Shown here piece by piece: positions 21,347 through 31,009 of a DNA stretch of 64,000 bases. The DNA comes from Phytophthora colocasiae (Eukaryota > Oomycota > Peronosporomycetes > Peronosporales > Peronosporaceae), in assembly GCA_018806915.1 (NCBI GenBank), contig JAGKQI010000045.1:806001-870000 (forward strand), given 5' to 3'. The position numbers were made by a program, and so were the translations under genes. How positions within the stretch are numbered: the first letter of the stretch is position 1; each line of letters opens with the position of its first letter. The notes beneath the pieces were generated by a model, which made no database searches, was not told the DNA's origin, and saw nothing but the letters and a program-made list of their open reading frames with translations.

Positions 21347-21783
21347 CTACAACATGTTATTGTGTGTGATCCGCGTGGATCCGGACGTCGAGGAGCACTC
21401 AGAGGCGGTTTCCGCCCCAGTCAACGCCATTTCCCAGACAGACTTTTCCTTTGCTTCCAACAGACATCCGAGACAGAACCGAAGCGCACACTGCTTGACT
21501 ACTCCCGTACTCGATACATCCACAGTCATTTTCTTCACGAAACTGCACTTGGTACACACCACGCGACTGCAAATCTTGCAGCTTGCACCTGTGCCAATTC
21601 CAGTAAGGGAAAACTTTGCGAAACTCTTGTCACACGTCTCACAGCGAGTCGGTCGAGGTAAACCGGACTCACGACCAGCATCATCACCCTTTTGCTTCAT
21701 CATCCACGTCAATTTCTTGATGTACGCGTACTCCACAACATTCGCAGCACAGATCATCGCTTCCGAGGCGATTCCCACATTAA
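21347..21783 (-). pseudogene. START/FYVE-like copy 7, C-terminal part, cut off by a PiggyBac insertion
   Basis: Read on the minus strand from the TTAA at 21780-21783: VNVGIASEAMICAANVVEYA, YIKKLTWMMKQKGDD, then a full finger with CETC, CKIC, CTKC, CLGC and CSFVKKMTVDVSSTG, ending with a Ser/Thr tail at 21347. It matches the last third of copies 6, 8 and 9. The first two thirds are at 26017-26917, across the PiggyBac element. Joining both sides at one TTAA gives DRVNVGIASEA in frame. This part has no lesion of its own. Confidence 0.85.
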
Positions 21784-24700
21784 CCCCTTACTTCCCGACG
21801 CCAAAATGACCCGTAGCCGGGGCTCTTATGTAGTACCGTACAACATAAAAATATATATGGATTTGTATGCAGTGAATTTTCGTCCCGCTATGCTACCAGG
21901 AAAGTTCGGATTATGTCCGATTAGAAAAAGGCTCCTCCAACTTAGCATGGCTTTATGTTGGTTCAACAAGCACAGAGGACTATCCAAAGATGAATATTCC
22001 AACATAGAAGCTGTCCCGGTTATTTGAACACCTCGTTTCTGAAACGTTGGAGGTGTTCATGAAGCTGGATTGCAAACGCTGCACCAATGAGAAGCAATAT
22101 AAATATAAAGCGCCAACTGATTACTTGATAGTTATGCAAGGCCCCAAACAAAATAGAGCCACCCTGTCTGCACATCATCTCACTCTGCTTCCGTGGGAAG
22201 CGAGTCGCTGTCGAGTCCTTCGTCGTCGACGTCGCCATTGTGTTCGTCACCATCGTGTCCGTCGTCGTCGCCGCTGTGCTCGGCGTCATGTCCTTCCTCG
22301 TCGCCGTTATCGCAACTGCGGTCTTCTCTGTGGGAGCCACCCACGACACCATCACCTGCAGCAGTCTGTACACGTCCGCGCCGCTTCTTTCCCGGACGCT
22401 TAGCTGCCCCGCGTTCTCTGATCGCGTGCTCCTGTTCCAGTCGCCGCGGTATGTTGTTTCCGTTGCTCCAATCGAGGTGCCATATTTGAAAGCAGGTGCG
22501 CTCCCTCCCCTCGCGAACTACGTTGCACATATATTTTCTGAATGCATACTATCGTTAGGTTGGAAGAGAACAAGTTGATAATGCAATACATACCGAGCAA
22601 CAGCAGAAGAGCATTCAGGACAATAGTACTTAGAGTACTTGCGCGGCTTGGTCTTGAAAATAGCGCAAACCTTACATGATCGTTGACGTCTCGTCTTCTT
22701 TCCAGGTACTTTGTCGGCAGTGTCCGAGCTCGCGACAAGCTCGTGGCCCTCATCAATCTGTGCAGGGGTTCGCTGGCCATTGCTAGTGCTGTATGCTGGT
22801 GAGACTGCCGTACGATCTTCAGCACGCGTCACGGCCTGTACGTAGCACGACACACAAGACATGGTTATGTTGGTGTTATGTTGTATCTCAGGATACCGAT
22901 AAATAGCTTATGTTGTCTGGACATCATAGGCACTTACGTGAATACTTTCGAACGTCTCTGCGTCAACTGCCAGCAGTTGCTCCATCAAAGTCTCGAAGAA
23001 TGCATAGTGCTTGGCTGGACGCTCACCATTCACCTTCTTGTAGTGCCGAAAAACAATGAAAGCGTTGACCAAAGCCATGTCGACTAGGCCGAGGAACAGC
23101 GTCTTGTAGTATTTTCGTGACTTGTACGATAGTTGTACACTGTAACGCTGCATCCGGAGCTGATCGTGAACGTCAACCCCACCCATGTATCGGTGATAGT
23201 CGCGTACCAGCCCCGGTGCTTGCAATGTCTGGACGACGCCTCGAATACGTCGCTCTACAAGCAAAAACATGATGTAGGTCAGATCATTTTCGGTCAGCAT
23301 GGCCTCAACAAGAATCCAAATACTCACGGACTGGTACCAGCTTTCGGCTTCCTCCACTGCTGAGCATGTGAACGGGATTGCGGTCCATCCACATGGCCGC
23401 GGCGAGCTGAGGAAACTGATTGTTTTCCGCCAACTTGACAGTTCCAGGACGAGGTACTAATTCTTGCACTCCGTTCACCGTCTCCGTCTTCTTTTCCGTC
23501 TTGACGCCCATTGCATATCCTGCTGCTCTGGTTTGAATGGTGCCTGTAATATACATACGTCGATGAAGCAGCTCCAAAGCCAGCTTCACCGACGTATAGA
23601 AGCGGTCTGTTACCACGAGACGCCACGGAGATGTTGGTGAAGGAGGACACAATGCCTTCATGTTCCGCAATACAGCTGCTTCACCACAATTGTTATCTGC
23701 AGGAACTGGTGTCCGGAGGTGCGATTTTGCACCACAGTAGACTTCGAGTCTAGTATGTTGACAAAAACAACAATTTGTGAGTCTTATGATGGTTCCGATC
23801 CAACATAAGGACTTACATAAGCCCAAGCTTCAGCTCGGCACGGGCACACGAGGTGACTTACCTCATACAATACGCAGTATCTGCACACGCCGCCACAAAC
23901 ACCTTCGTCCCCACTTGTGGGGTTTATCCTTGTTGTACTGTCTTGTGGGGTTGTACCGTGAACGGGACGGCAGTGTAGCTTCATCAAAACTAATCACAGG
24001 AGGCACCTTGTATCCTCTGGCGAATGTGCGCTGAAGTACGTCCACAACAGGGCGAATCTTCCATGCTCGATCTGTATCGGCCTGCGGCGACTTGTTGTTA
24101 GAGAAGTGAAGACTTCCCAGGATGTGAAAGAATCGATTGCGAGACATAAACTTCCCAAATTGATTCACCGGCAGCGCCCCTAGGTGTGTCACTGCCCAAT
24201 GCGCGGCAATACCCTTTCTCATGGGTGCTAGCATCCGTGAAATCAGCAGGCCCAACAACCTCAAAATCTCCCATGACTCGATAGGTTGCACGTGTGCAAG
24301 TCGCCGGCGAACGTCTCCATAGCTCTCAGGTTCTTCCCCTTTTTCGCGTTGCTGAGATCGAATGCGGCGCGCTCGTCCAGGAATGGATTGAGTGTGGTAA
24401 CGGTTACTCTCCACGGCAATCTGGGCCCATAGTTTGGGCGGCAGAAAATAAAAGAAGAGAGCCAAAGGATCTTCCGCCACCGAGAGGACACTTTGGGATG
24501 GTCCATATGGGCCATCGTACAGCCCGGCGTACGTTGGATCAGGGCCGAATCGTTTGGGGTCTGACAACATACACACAAACATAATTTTAGCTTATGTAGG
24601 TAATCTAGCGTCATGTGGAAGCGCAGCGTACCATACTCCCAGCCCGATCGCTTCATCTCTCGGAGACCCGCAGCATTCTTGGCAACAGAGCTACAGAGTG

Positions 24701-26016
24701 AGTCCGGCAACTCCACAGGTACAGGATCTGCCTCCTCATCCGACAAATCTCCCAGCTGCCAATCATCCTCCCATTCATCCTCGTCATCATCGCCACCATC
24801 CGAGTCGACATCAGAGTTCAGGCCTGTACACTGACGAGCTCCGTCGCGCATCAGGTTTGGATCGCCATCCACGACACAAACAGGTATCTCATACTGTCCC
24901 TGCTCGTCCCCATGACTACCATCATCCGAGATGCCAGTATCTTCCTCGAGATCAATAGTAGCACCGTTTCCATGATCTATTGAGGTGTCGTCGGCCTCGT
25001 TCTGCATATATTATGGAGCTTATGTTAGCTTACACACCAATACCACAGCTTATGTTGGATAGCGACAACATAACATACCTCATCATCGTATTCGTCGTCT
25101 TCCTGCATAAGCCCTCGTGCTCGCGCTCGATTCGATGGCGGCGTTGGACGCTTCCTCTTACCCAAACTGCGAGGACGCACGGCGAAAGGGACTGATCGCT
25201 GTCGAGTGGGCGTCGCCGACTCATCACGCGCAACCACATCCGCCATAGACTCCGTTGGAGGCGTAGGCGTCGTCTCGTTGAACATCGCTATCTCCATAGC
25301 TTCAGGCTCTTCCGTTCGATCAGCGTCTTTGGCTTCAGTGTCCACACAGGTGCGAGGGGGGTCCGGCCCCCGCATGCTTTTCTCCATGCCGGGCGTTGTC
25401 AACTTCGCACGGTACTTTGCTGCCTTCTTCTTCGTGGGTTCACTCAGTTCTGAGGTATTATTCTTGGCCTCTGCACTAGATGACAAGCTGCACTCTTCTA
25501 GATCTACGTTGATCACACCACATTCATTAGGATTTTCTGCCTGTATACCATGTTATCCTCCGTACCCTCAGGTGCAGCACTGGCGCGCTTGGCCTCCTCT
25601 CGCTGCAGACGACGGCGGTGGCGGTCGCTGAGACTTGCCAGGACATCTCGGTCTGCACGTGGTTGTTGTGGCGTGCGTCCAGGCGGTGTCTTCCCTCGTG
25701 GCGGCACCATCACTTGCGTCTCTTTCGGGGAAATCTCGAAATGAGCGCAGTCGCAGTGCCAGCCACACGATCGGCATGGCTCATCTTTATTCGCCGACGT
25801 GATTCACTGATACCTAAACCTGTGCATCGTCCCGGCTTAAACGCACACGATCGTCTTGAATTTAGTATATGGTTTTCATGGGATGTGCTCCATACAAACA
25901 TCAAGATACAAACTCCATTATGATGTACCGTACAACATAGTAGAGACGCTGCAGCGGGAAGAAATGCACCGACACCCCTCTTATGTTGTACGGTACAACA
26001 TACGGGAAGTAAGGGG
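21784..26016 (-). mobile_element. PiggyBac element 1, complete ends, TTAA target duplication
   Basis: 4,233 bp between TTAA at 21780-21783 and TTAA at 26017-26020. Terminal inverted repeats start CCCCTTACTTCCCG at both ends. Three near-palindromes of 21 nt built on GTACNGTACAACATA lie at 21827-21847 (left), 25919-25939 and 25982-26002 (right; the last has perfect 10-bp arms). These are likely transposase-binding repeats. One multi-exon transposase gene on the minus strand fills the interior. TTAA duplication and C-rich ends are diagnostic of PiggyBac. Confidence 0.93.
22180..25713 (-). CDS. PiggyBac transposase (DDE_Tnp_1_7-like), about seven introns, one apparent frame break
   Basis: Exons read from the ATG at 25713 to the TGA at 22180. 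Introns seen by GT-AG and frame are near 25504-25548, 25002-25078, 24561-24631, 23750-23861, 23255-23327, 22836-22937 and 22518-22593. The N-terminal 300 residues are acidic. The catalytic domain has LALFFYFLPPKLWAQIAVES, the first Asp in VISFDEATLPSRSRYNP, the second in VVTDRFYTS, and the third in MGGVDVHDQLRMQRYSV, so all three Asp are kept. A Cys-rich C-terminal domain follows (RRQRSCKVCAIF, YYCPECSS). After KDKPHKWG the frame needs one more G in a GGGG run near 23927 to reach KVFVAACADTAYCMR; this is either a real 1-bp deletion or a homopolymer error. Confidence 0.85.
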
Positions 26017-26196
26017 TTAACCCGGTCCAACATGGACCCATGAGGGTCGCTGAACCCTTTACAGAACATCTCGACTTTCCCAGGTCCGCTCTGACGATCA
26101 ATAAAGCACAAACTCACTTCTCCACGGATAATACCCATTTCCGAAAGCTCAGGGACATCAGGTAGTGAGATGGAGTGCATCAGATAGTAGTACTAT

Positions 26197-26217
26197 AGGG
26201 TACTATCATAGTACCCT
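26197..26217. repeat. 21-nt palindrome inside the copy 7 pseudogene
   Basis: Arms AGGGTACTA and TAGTACCCT around TCA. It is part of a 24-bp insertion relative to the paralogues and supplies an in-frame stop after VGYY. Confidence 0.85.
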
Positions 26218-26730
26218 ACCGTATCACCCCTGGAATCCCGTGTGAGTCCTGTAGCCTCCATGATGAGAAAGTCTCGCTGTTGGACAATTCCTGTGAGAAC
26301 TGCAGGGTTCTCTTTAGCGAACCACTTAACCCCCAAGAACCGGAAAGGGTCCTTCCTTGTAGGTCTTTGGATCGTCGCTAGGATGCGAGCATCATCCATT
26401 CGGTCGTTGAGGTGCGAACTACGCCATCTCCAGGCTTGATCGGTGGACGCGAATGTTCCGAACATGCAGTCGTCCAGGTTCCCAGCCACAGTCCCATGCA
26501 GTACTATGGATACCAGGGCGTCTCATTGTCTCTTGGATCGTGTCCTCATCGGGTAGCGAAGCCTCCCCTTCCGTTCTGGTTTCCCAGTTCATGGAGCTTC
26601 CCGCGCGTCCTCGACGCTTGAAAGACCAGGAAGAAGTCGGCGAAGAAGGACGTCGCGCGTCGCCAGACACTCTAGAAGTTGCACTTGAGCGACGTTGGCG
26701 ATACACTTGCAGGCCTTCTTTAGCACCGTG

Positions 26731-26751
26731 TTCGTGCTAAATTAGCACGAA
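26731..26751. repeat. 21-nt palindrome inside the copy 7 pseudogene
   Basis: Arms TTCGTGCTAA and TTAGCACGAA around a single A. It sits in an insertion of about 22 bp, which shifts the frame after KLVRA. Confidence 0.85.
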
Positions 26752-26917
26752 CCAGTTTCCATCGTGGGTCTCGGAATGAAGCTCCTTGGATGAGGAAGTC
26801 TTCGTTCGCTGCAAGAGTTTCACGGACGACAGTCTCCGCTTCTTGGATCAATGAAAATTGCTTTTCCTTGGACAAACTCAGCACTGGGAACGTGTCGTCG
26901 GGCAGTGTAAACTTCAT

Positions 26918-27507
26918 CTTGTGTCGTTGGAATAGAAACCTATTGTGGGGGTCGAAGAGCTTCTGGTTGACAACCATCCGTAGTCTTTCGAGAAACACTT
27001 CAAAGCATTTGCTTTATCTTCGCGAAACGGTCTACAAGAGCAGTAAAGGGCATTGAAACTACCGGTACCCGGCATTTGTATCTCGAAGCAAACAGTAATT
27101 GCGTACATGTATCCAGACTATCCAACGTAAACGAACGGAGACCAACCGGTAGTTCTATGGGTCCACTTGACGAACGAAGCAAATGGTTTTGCGGAAGAAA
27201 TGAGTACACGATCTAAAGTTATCAAGCTTGGTGTGTTCGTGGCAATGAGAGTTCATTGAATGGACACACGAGTACTAGTAAGTATGATGTGTCCTGGAGG
27301 AGGATATGCAAAGTTTCAGCGAACCCTAGGCGACCTGCACGAGGAAGAAGCGGTGTTGTGCTGTGCTCGTTGTCGCTCGTAATACCGGTAGTTGTTGCAG
27401 TGCTGCGGTCTAGGAATTAGGGGTCGCATTCTTACGAGGTCCATTCATCGGATACATGTACCTTAAAGTCCGCCAAATTGGTCGACCACACTGAATTTCC
27501 CGCCACC
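26918..27507. other. Intergenic region before Helitron 1
   Basis: Promoter side of copy 7 and an undefined stretch up to where similarity to Helitron 2 begins (about 27508). The exact 5' TC end of Helitron 1 must lie here or close by, but I could not fix it. Confidence 0.4.
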
Positions 27508-27936
27508 TAAAATCGTAACGTGTCTGTCAGTCCGTCACGCCCCTCTCTACCGAACTGAGCCTCTCGGTTAGCATTTTTTTTTGGAGCGTGTCTCCATGCA
27601 TGTCTATACATTTTCCTCCCATCAAAGCAACTGCACCTACTCTATTGACTGGAACCTTCTTTCCAAAAATTACAAAAGTATCATTGTCCACGTAATTATT
27701 CGGACTTATCTGGATTCGAACCTAATCGGATTTTCGAACCTAATAGAACGAACTTAATCGAATCGAACCTAACAAACCGTGACGAGGAAGTCTGGCGCAT
27801 AGCAGAGTATAAGTGCCTGACGTGGCTGGCGGAGTATCTGATTTCGAACGGAAAAACGCTACATACGTATGGACTTCCTGGTCTCGAAACGTACAGCGAC
27901 GTTTCTGATGAAGTCGCACGCCAGTCTGCGGATCCT

Positions 27937-29307
27937 ATGGATATCGTCGCACAGGAGGTAGCAGCGTACGAACTGGACGACCTTGAGAGAACTGCGACGC
28001 TTGCGGATCGGATGAACCAGAACCAGAAAGACATTTTTGACCAAGTCATCGGAGCTGTACACCACCCAGTCGGTGGACAGAAGCTGTTTTTTGTGGACGG
28101 GCCGGGTGGAACTGGTAAATCGTTCTTGCTGGAGCAGATACTTGCTCATGTCCGTCTTCAGAGAAAAGTGGCGATAGCAGTGGCTTCCAGTGGAATCGCA
28201 GCGTCGTTTTTGATTGGAGGACACACAGCACATTCTACATTTCGGATTCCGCTTAAACTGTCCGAGTGTTCAACATGTAGTCTGACTTGGCAGAGCCAGA
28301 AGGCAGAACGGATCCGCAAGGCAAGTTTAATCATCTGGGATGAAGCTCCTATGATGAATCGAGCGTGTTTCGAAGCTGTGGACCGGTCGTTCCGGGATAT
28401 TATGAAGAACGAGTTGGAGCCATTCGGAGGCAAGGTCATGGTTTTCAGTGGAGACCATCGACAGATCCTGCCTGTGTTGAAGGATGCTACTCGGGCAGAA
28501 ACGCTGGATGCTTGCTTCAAGTCTTCCCCACTGTGGACCCATCTACGACAAGTGCGTCTGACGGAGAATATGCGTGTTCAGACGGCTCCGGACCCAGCAA
28601 GCGCCGCTGAATTGGCAGAGTTTTCCGACTTCTTGCTTCAGATTGGGGAGGGTCGATATCCAGTCAACTCCGATATCAGTGAGAACGACATATGCCTTCC
28701 ACTCGACATGTGCATCATACCAGGCACACGAGGGGATGATCGATGGGATGACGAAGAAACCAAAGATAACGAAGACATGGAAGCACCTCCAAACTTCAAT
28801 CTCCTACCGCCAATGGAAACATCTGCTGATCAAGAAGTTGATGATCCGGATGAGAACAGGCGGAAGCGCAACGTCAACGCGCTTATTGATGCAGTGTATC
28901 CTGATGTTGGAGACGACAATCTTCCGGATGACTACTTCGTTGAACGAGCCATTTTGGCACCAACGAACACAAGTGTGAGGCGAATCAACGACATGGTCTC
29001 GGAACGTCTATCAGGAGAAACAAAAGAGTACCTCTCTGTTGACAGTCTCGAAGGTGTTGCGGATCCAAACATGTTTGAGCCAGAGTTCTTGAGCTCACTG
29101 AATTTCTCTGGTATTCAGCCACACCGGATTGTATTGAAAGTTGGAACTCCGATCATCAGGATTCGCAACCTGAACAGCGACGCAGGGTTGTGCAATGGAA
29201 CACGACTTCGAGTGGTGTCACTGCGTGAGCGAAGCATTGAAGCTACGATTATGACTGGGTCGTTCAAGGGAAAGCGCGTATTCATTCCACGCATCATCTT
29301 CTACAAT
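27937..29307 (+). pseudogene. Helitron 1 PIF1-like helicase, N-terminal part, split by a Harbinger insertion
   Basis: The frame is open from about 27649, with no Met before 27937; upstream codons contain RDEEVWRIAEYKCLTWLAEY and TYGLPGLETYSDVSDEVAR, as in Helitron helicases. From MDIVAQEVAAYELDDLERTA it shows Walker A in FFVDGPGGTGKSFLLEQ, VASSGIAASFLIGGHTAHST, Walker B IIWDEAPMMNRACFEAVDRS, motif III VFSGDHRQILPVL, and LRQVRLTENMRV. The last codons before the insertion are PRIIFYN. The remainder is at 30471-30746. The missing N-terminal Rep region means only the helicase half of a RepHel protein was retained. Confidence 0.85.
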
Positions 29308-29499
29308 AAGGGGCTTCAGAGTTGCGCTGATCATGAAAACATATTCACGTAAAAGTAAAATTAGCCAATCAGATCGATTTGCTTTTATGTCCAAAAGTTA
29401 AGTTTTTTTAACGCTCGAAGCGAGTCAAAACGACCTGAGCACCTTACTTTCGTTTCCTTTGCAGGAAGCGCACCCAGTTCGCACTGGCCTAAGATTCGC

Positions 29500-29735
29500 C
29501 GTGGCACCAACTCCTGCGCGCAGATGGCTCCCAAGGGGTTAGGCAGAAGACGTCCAGTAAGCTGGGAGAAGGACGGCGTCAACGGCGGCCTCTCAAGTGT
29601 CGAAATCATCCTTAGGTGGATATCAACGGAGGAAACCTGCAGAGATAGCGAGGAGACGCTCACGGCGGCAAGACCAAGAAGGCATTGGCGACTGAAATTG
29701 CTGGGTTCATCGAGAAGGCTGGTATCTAAGGCAGA
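29500..29735 (+). pseudogene. Harbinger second protein, degenerate fragment
   Basis: One frame reads GRRRPVSWEKDGVNGGLSS and VEIILRWISTEE; a shifted frame continues NLQR, a stop, then RGDAHGGKTKKALATEIAGF and IEKAGI. The W-I-S-T-E...GDxxxGKTKxALAxEI pattern recurs in the Harbinger region at 61.9-62.1 kb (WLTTG...GGDGQTGETKQTLAGEV), so this is the same module. In Harbinger elements a second, DNA-binding (Myb/SANT-like) protein accompanies the transposase; assigning this module to that role is inference. Confidence 0.55.
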
Positions 29736-29811
29736 ACATACAAAGGTACATACTTATAAACCTCCTCTATCCTCGCACGTATCTCCTCGCACTTATCAGC
29801 ATCTGGCCACA

Positions 29812-30300
29812 CTACAGCACGTGATTCGAGATCAACAAGATCATAAATGTAGCGATCCGTGAAGACCTCGATTGTGCCTTCTGCACAGTGAAAGTGTCTA
29901 GCCAGCTTTCCAAGGAAGCCACATTGCGATCACATCCAAATGAATACAGAGAAACCAACAAATGGCACCATACACGTGTCTGAAGATTGTTAGACTCGTT
30001 GTAGAAGACCGGATTATTCTGAATCAACTCCATAATTTGCGTGAACTGCAACCTCGTAACTCGAAAGTCTTCTTTAAACCTCTTATCATCGAGCTTATTG
30101 AGCCAATAGTCCAGCGCATCAGGAGCACGAGGCACTGGTTCGCGCGTGTTCAGGTAGCGACCTGTTGATCATCCAGTAGGCCTCAATGAACTGCATCACT
30201 AAATCATCGTCATCATGGAGCGGGGCTGGGTCTTCCTCGTCGAAAAACCACTCAGCACATTCAGCGAGTAACTCGGATTCCGCGTCGTAAGCTGCGCACG
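29812..30300 (-). pseudogene. Harbinger transposase N-terminal fragment
   Basis: From about 30300 the minus strand reads AYDAESELLAECAEWFFDEE and LVMQFIEAYWMINRS, shifts one base, and continues RYLNTREPVPRAPDALDYWL, NKLDDKRFKEDFRVTRLQF and LVSLYSFGCDRNVASLESWL. This is the helical region that precedes the DDE_Tnp_4 catalytic domain; VDGT and later catalytic residues are absent. It is therefore a truncated, frameshifted remnant inside a non-autonomous element. Confidence 0.7.
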
Positions 30301-30467
30301 GCGCGCTGCCGACGCGACACCTTCGGCAGCGGTATTTATTAGCGTTGTTGGCACTTCGGACGAGGGGGGGGCTTCACGGTAAATGAAAAAGTAGCCAATC
30401 GGAGAGAGACAGACTTTTTACTTCTTTATGTCAAAAAGCGCGCACTGCTTCAACTCTGAAGCCCCTT

Positions 30468-30746
30468 AATGAAGATGACGACAAGGAATTCCCGTTCAAG
30501 CTTCGGCGAAAACAGTTTCCTGTGGTTCCGGCATTTGCGATGACAATCAACAAGGCCCAAGGACAGTCTATCCACGTGGGGATCTACCTCGAGTCCCCTG
30601 TGTTCGCGCATGGACAGTTGTATGTCGCGTTGTCGAGGGTGACTTCACGGAAGGCGATCAAGATAGCCGTGGACCCGGAAGCTATCGACGAGGACGGGAA
30701 CGTACACACCAAGAACATTGTCTATCGGGAGATCTTCGAGTTCTAA
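30468..30746 (+). pseudogene. Helitron 1 PIF1-like helicase, C-terminal part
   Basis: It resumes directly after the Harbinger element with NEDDDKEFPFKLRRKQFPVV, then PAFAMTINKAQGQSIHVGIY and LYVALSRVTSRKAIKIAV, the conserved helicase motifs V and VI region, ending EIFEF at the TAA of 30744-30746. It is in frame with 27937-29307 once the 1,160-bp element and one AAT are removed. Confidence 0.88.
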
Positions 30747-31009
30747 GTGCATATTTTTATGAATAAAATTTCTTACTTTCATGTGGAAAATCCTTGAATC
30801 ATGTAATATTTTTAATTTCCCTGGTCTTTATGAACCTTACCCAAACTACTGGGACCAACTATGCCCACGCGCCCGCGTAGCGGGCGCCCAGAGCGCTAGT
30901 AAAGATTGATGTACAGGCAATTGGCGAACACCTGTCCGTCTCCATATCGGATAGGCGTCGCTAGTAACAAGTGGATCCATTTCTTGTAGAGTTTTAGGTA
31001 CGGTATCCC

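Larger units (their letters stand above)
26017..26917 (-). pseudogene. START/FYVE-like copy 7, N-terminal two thirds, several lesions
   Basis: The ATG at 26917 starts MKFTLPDDTFPVLSLSKEK. The reading passes through ETVVRETLAANEDFL and RDPRWKLVRA, then breaks at 26731-26751 where a palindromic insertion of about 22 bp lies. It resumes as MYRQRRSSATSRV and DTIQETMRRPG, shifts by one base near 26505-26510, continues as GNLDDCMFGTFASTDQAW, RKDPFRFLGVKWFAKEN and QQRDFLIMEATGLTRDS, then meets a 24-bp in-frame insertion with a TAG at about 26197-26217, and goes on through FIDRQSGPGKVEMFCKGFSD to the PiggyBac site. Both larger lesions are small palindromes. The lesions lie outside the PiggyBac, so their order relative to it is unknown. 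Confidence 0.85.
29308..30467. mobile_element. Non-autonomous Harbinger element inserted in the Helitron 1 helicase
   Basis: 1,160 bp with 17-bp perfect inverted ends AAGGGGCTTCAGAGTTG and the 3-bp target duplication AAT (29305-29307 and 30468-30470). Helitron 2 carries the empty site as ACAATGAAG, which confirms the boundaries. A 3-bp A/T duplication fits PIF/Harbinger. It contains broken pieces of both Harbinger genes: the transposase N-terminus (minus) and the DNA-binding partner (plus). Confidence 0.9.
27508..30899 (+). mobile_element. Helitron 1 (helicase-only, 3' end exact, 5' end approximate)
   Basis: The 3' end is diagnostic: the hairpin GCGCCCGC-GTA-GCGGGCGC (about 30869-30887), then CCAGAGCGCTAG ending at 30899, followed by T. 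The 5' limit is set only by where similarity to Helitron 2 starts (AACGTGTCTGTC, about 27516). The interior carries a PIF1-type helicase gene near-identical to that of Helitron 2, split by a 1,160-bp Harbinger insertion. No Rep (HUH) domain is visible, so it cannot move on its own. Confidence 0.82.

Noticed and set aside
22193..22578. Plus-strand Ser/Pro/Val-rich frames at 22.2-22.6 kb
   Set aside because: They are shadows of the acidic C-terminal tail of PiggyBac transposase 1 (Asp/Gly repeats read backwards).
27400..27500. Candidate 5' TC ends for Helitron 1
   Set aside because: Several TC dinucleotides occur, but none combines a preceding A with similarity to the 5' end of Helitron 2.
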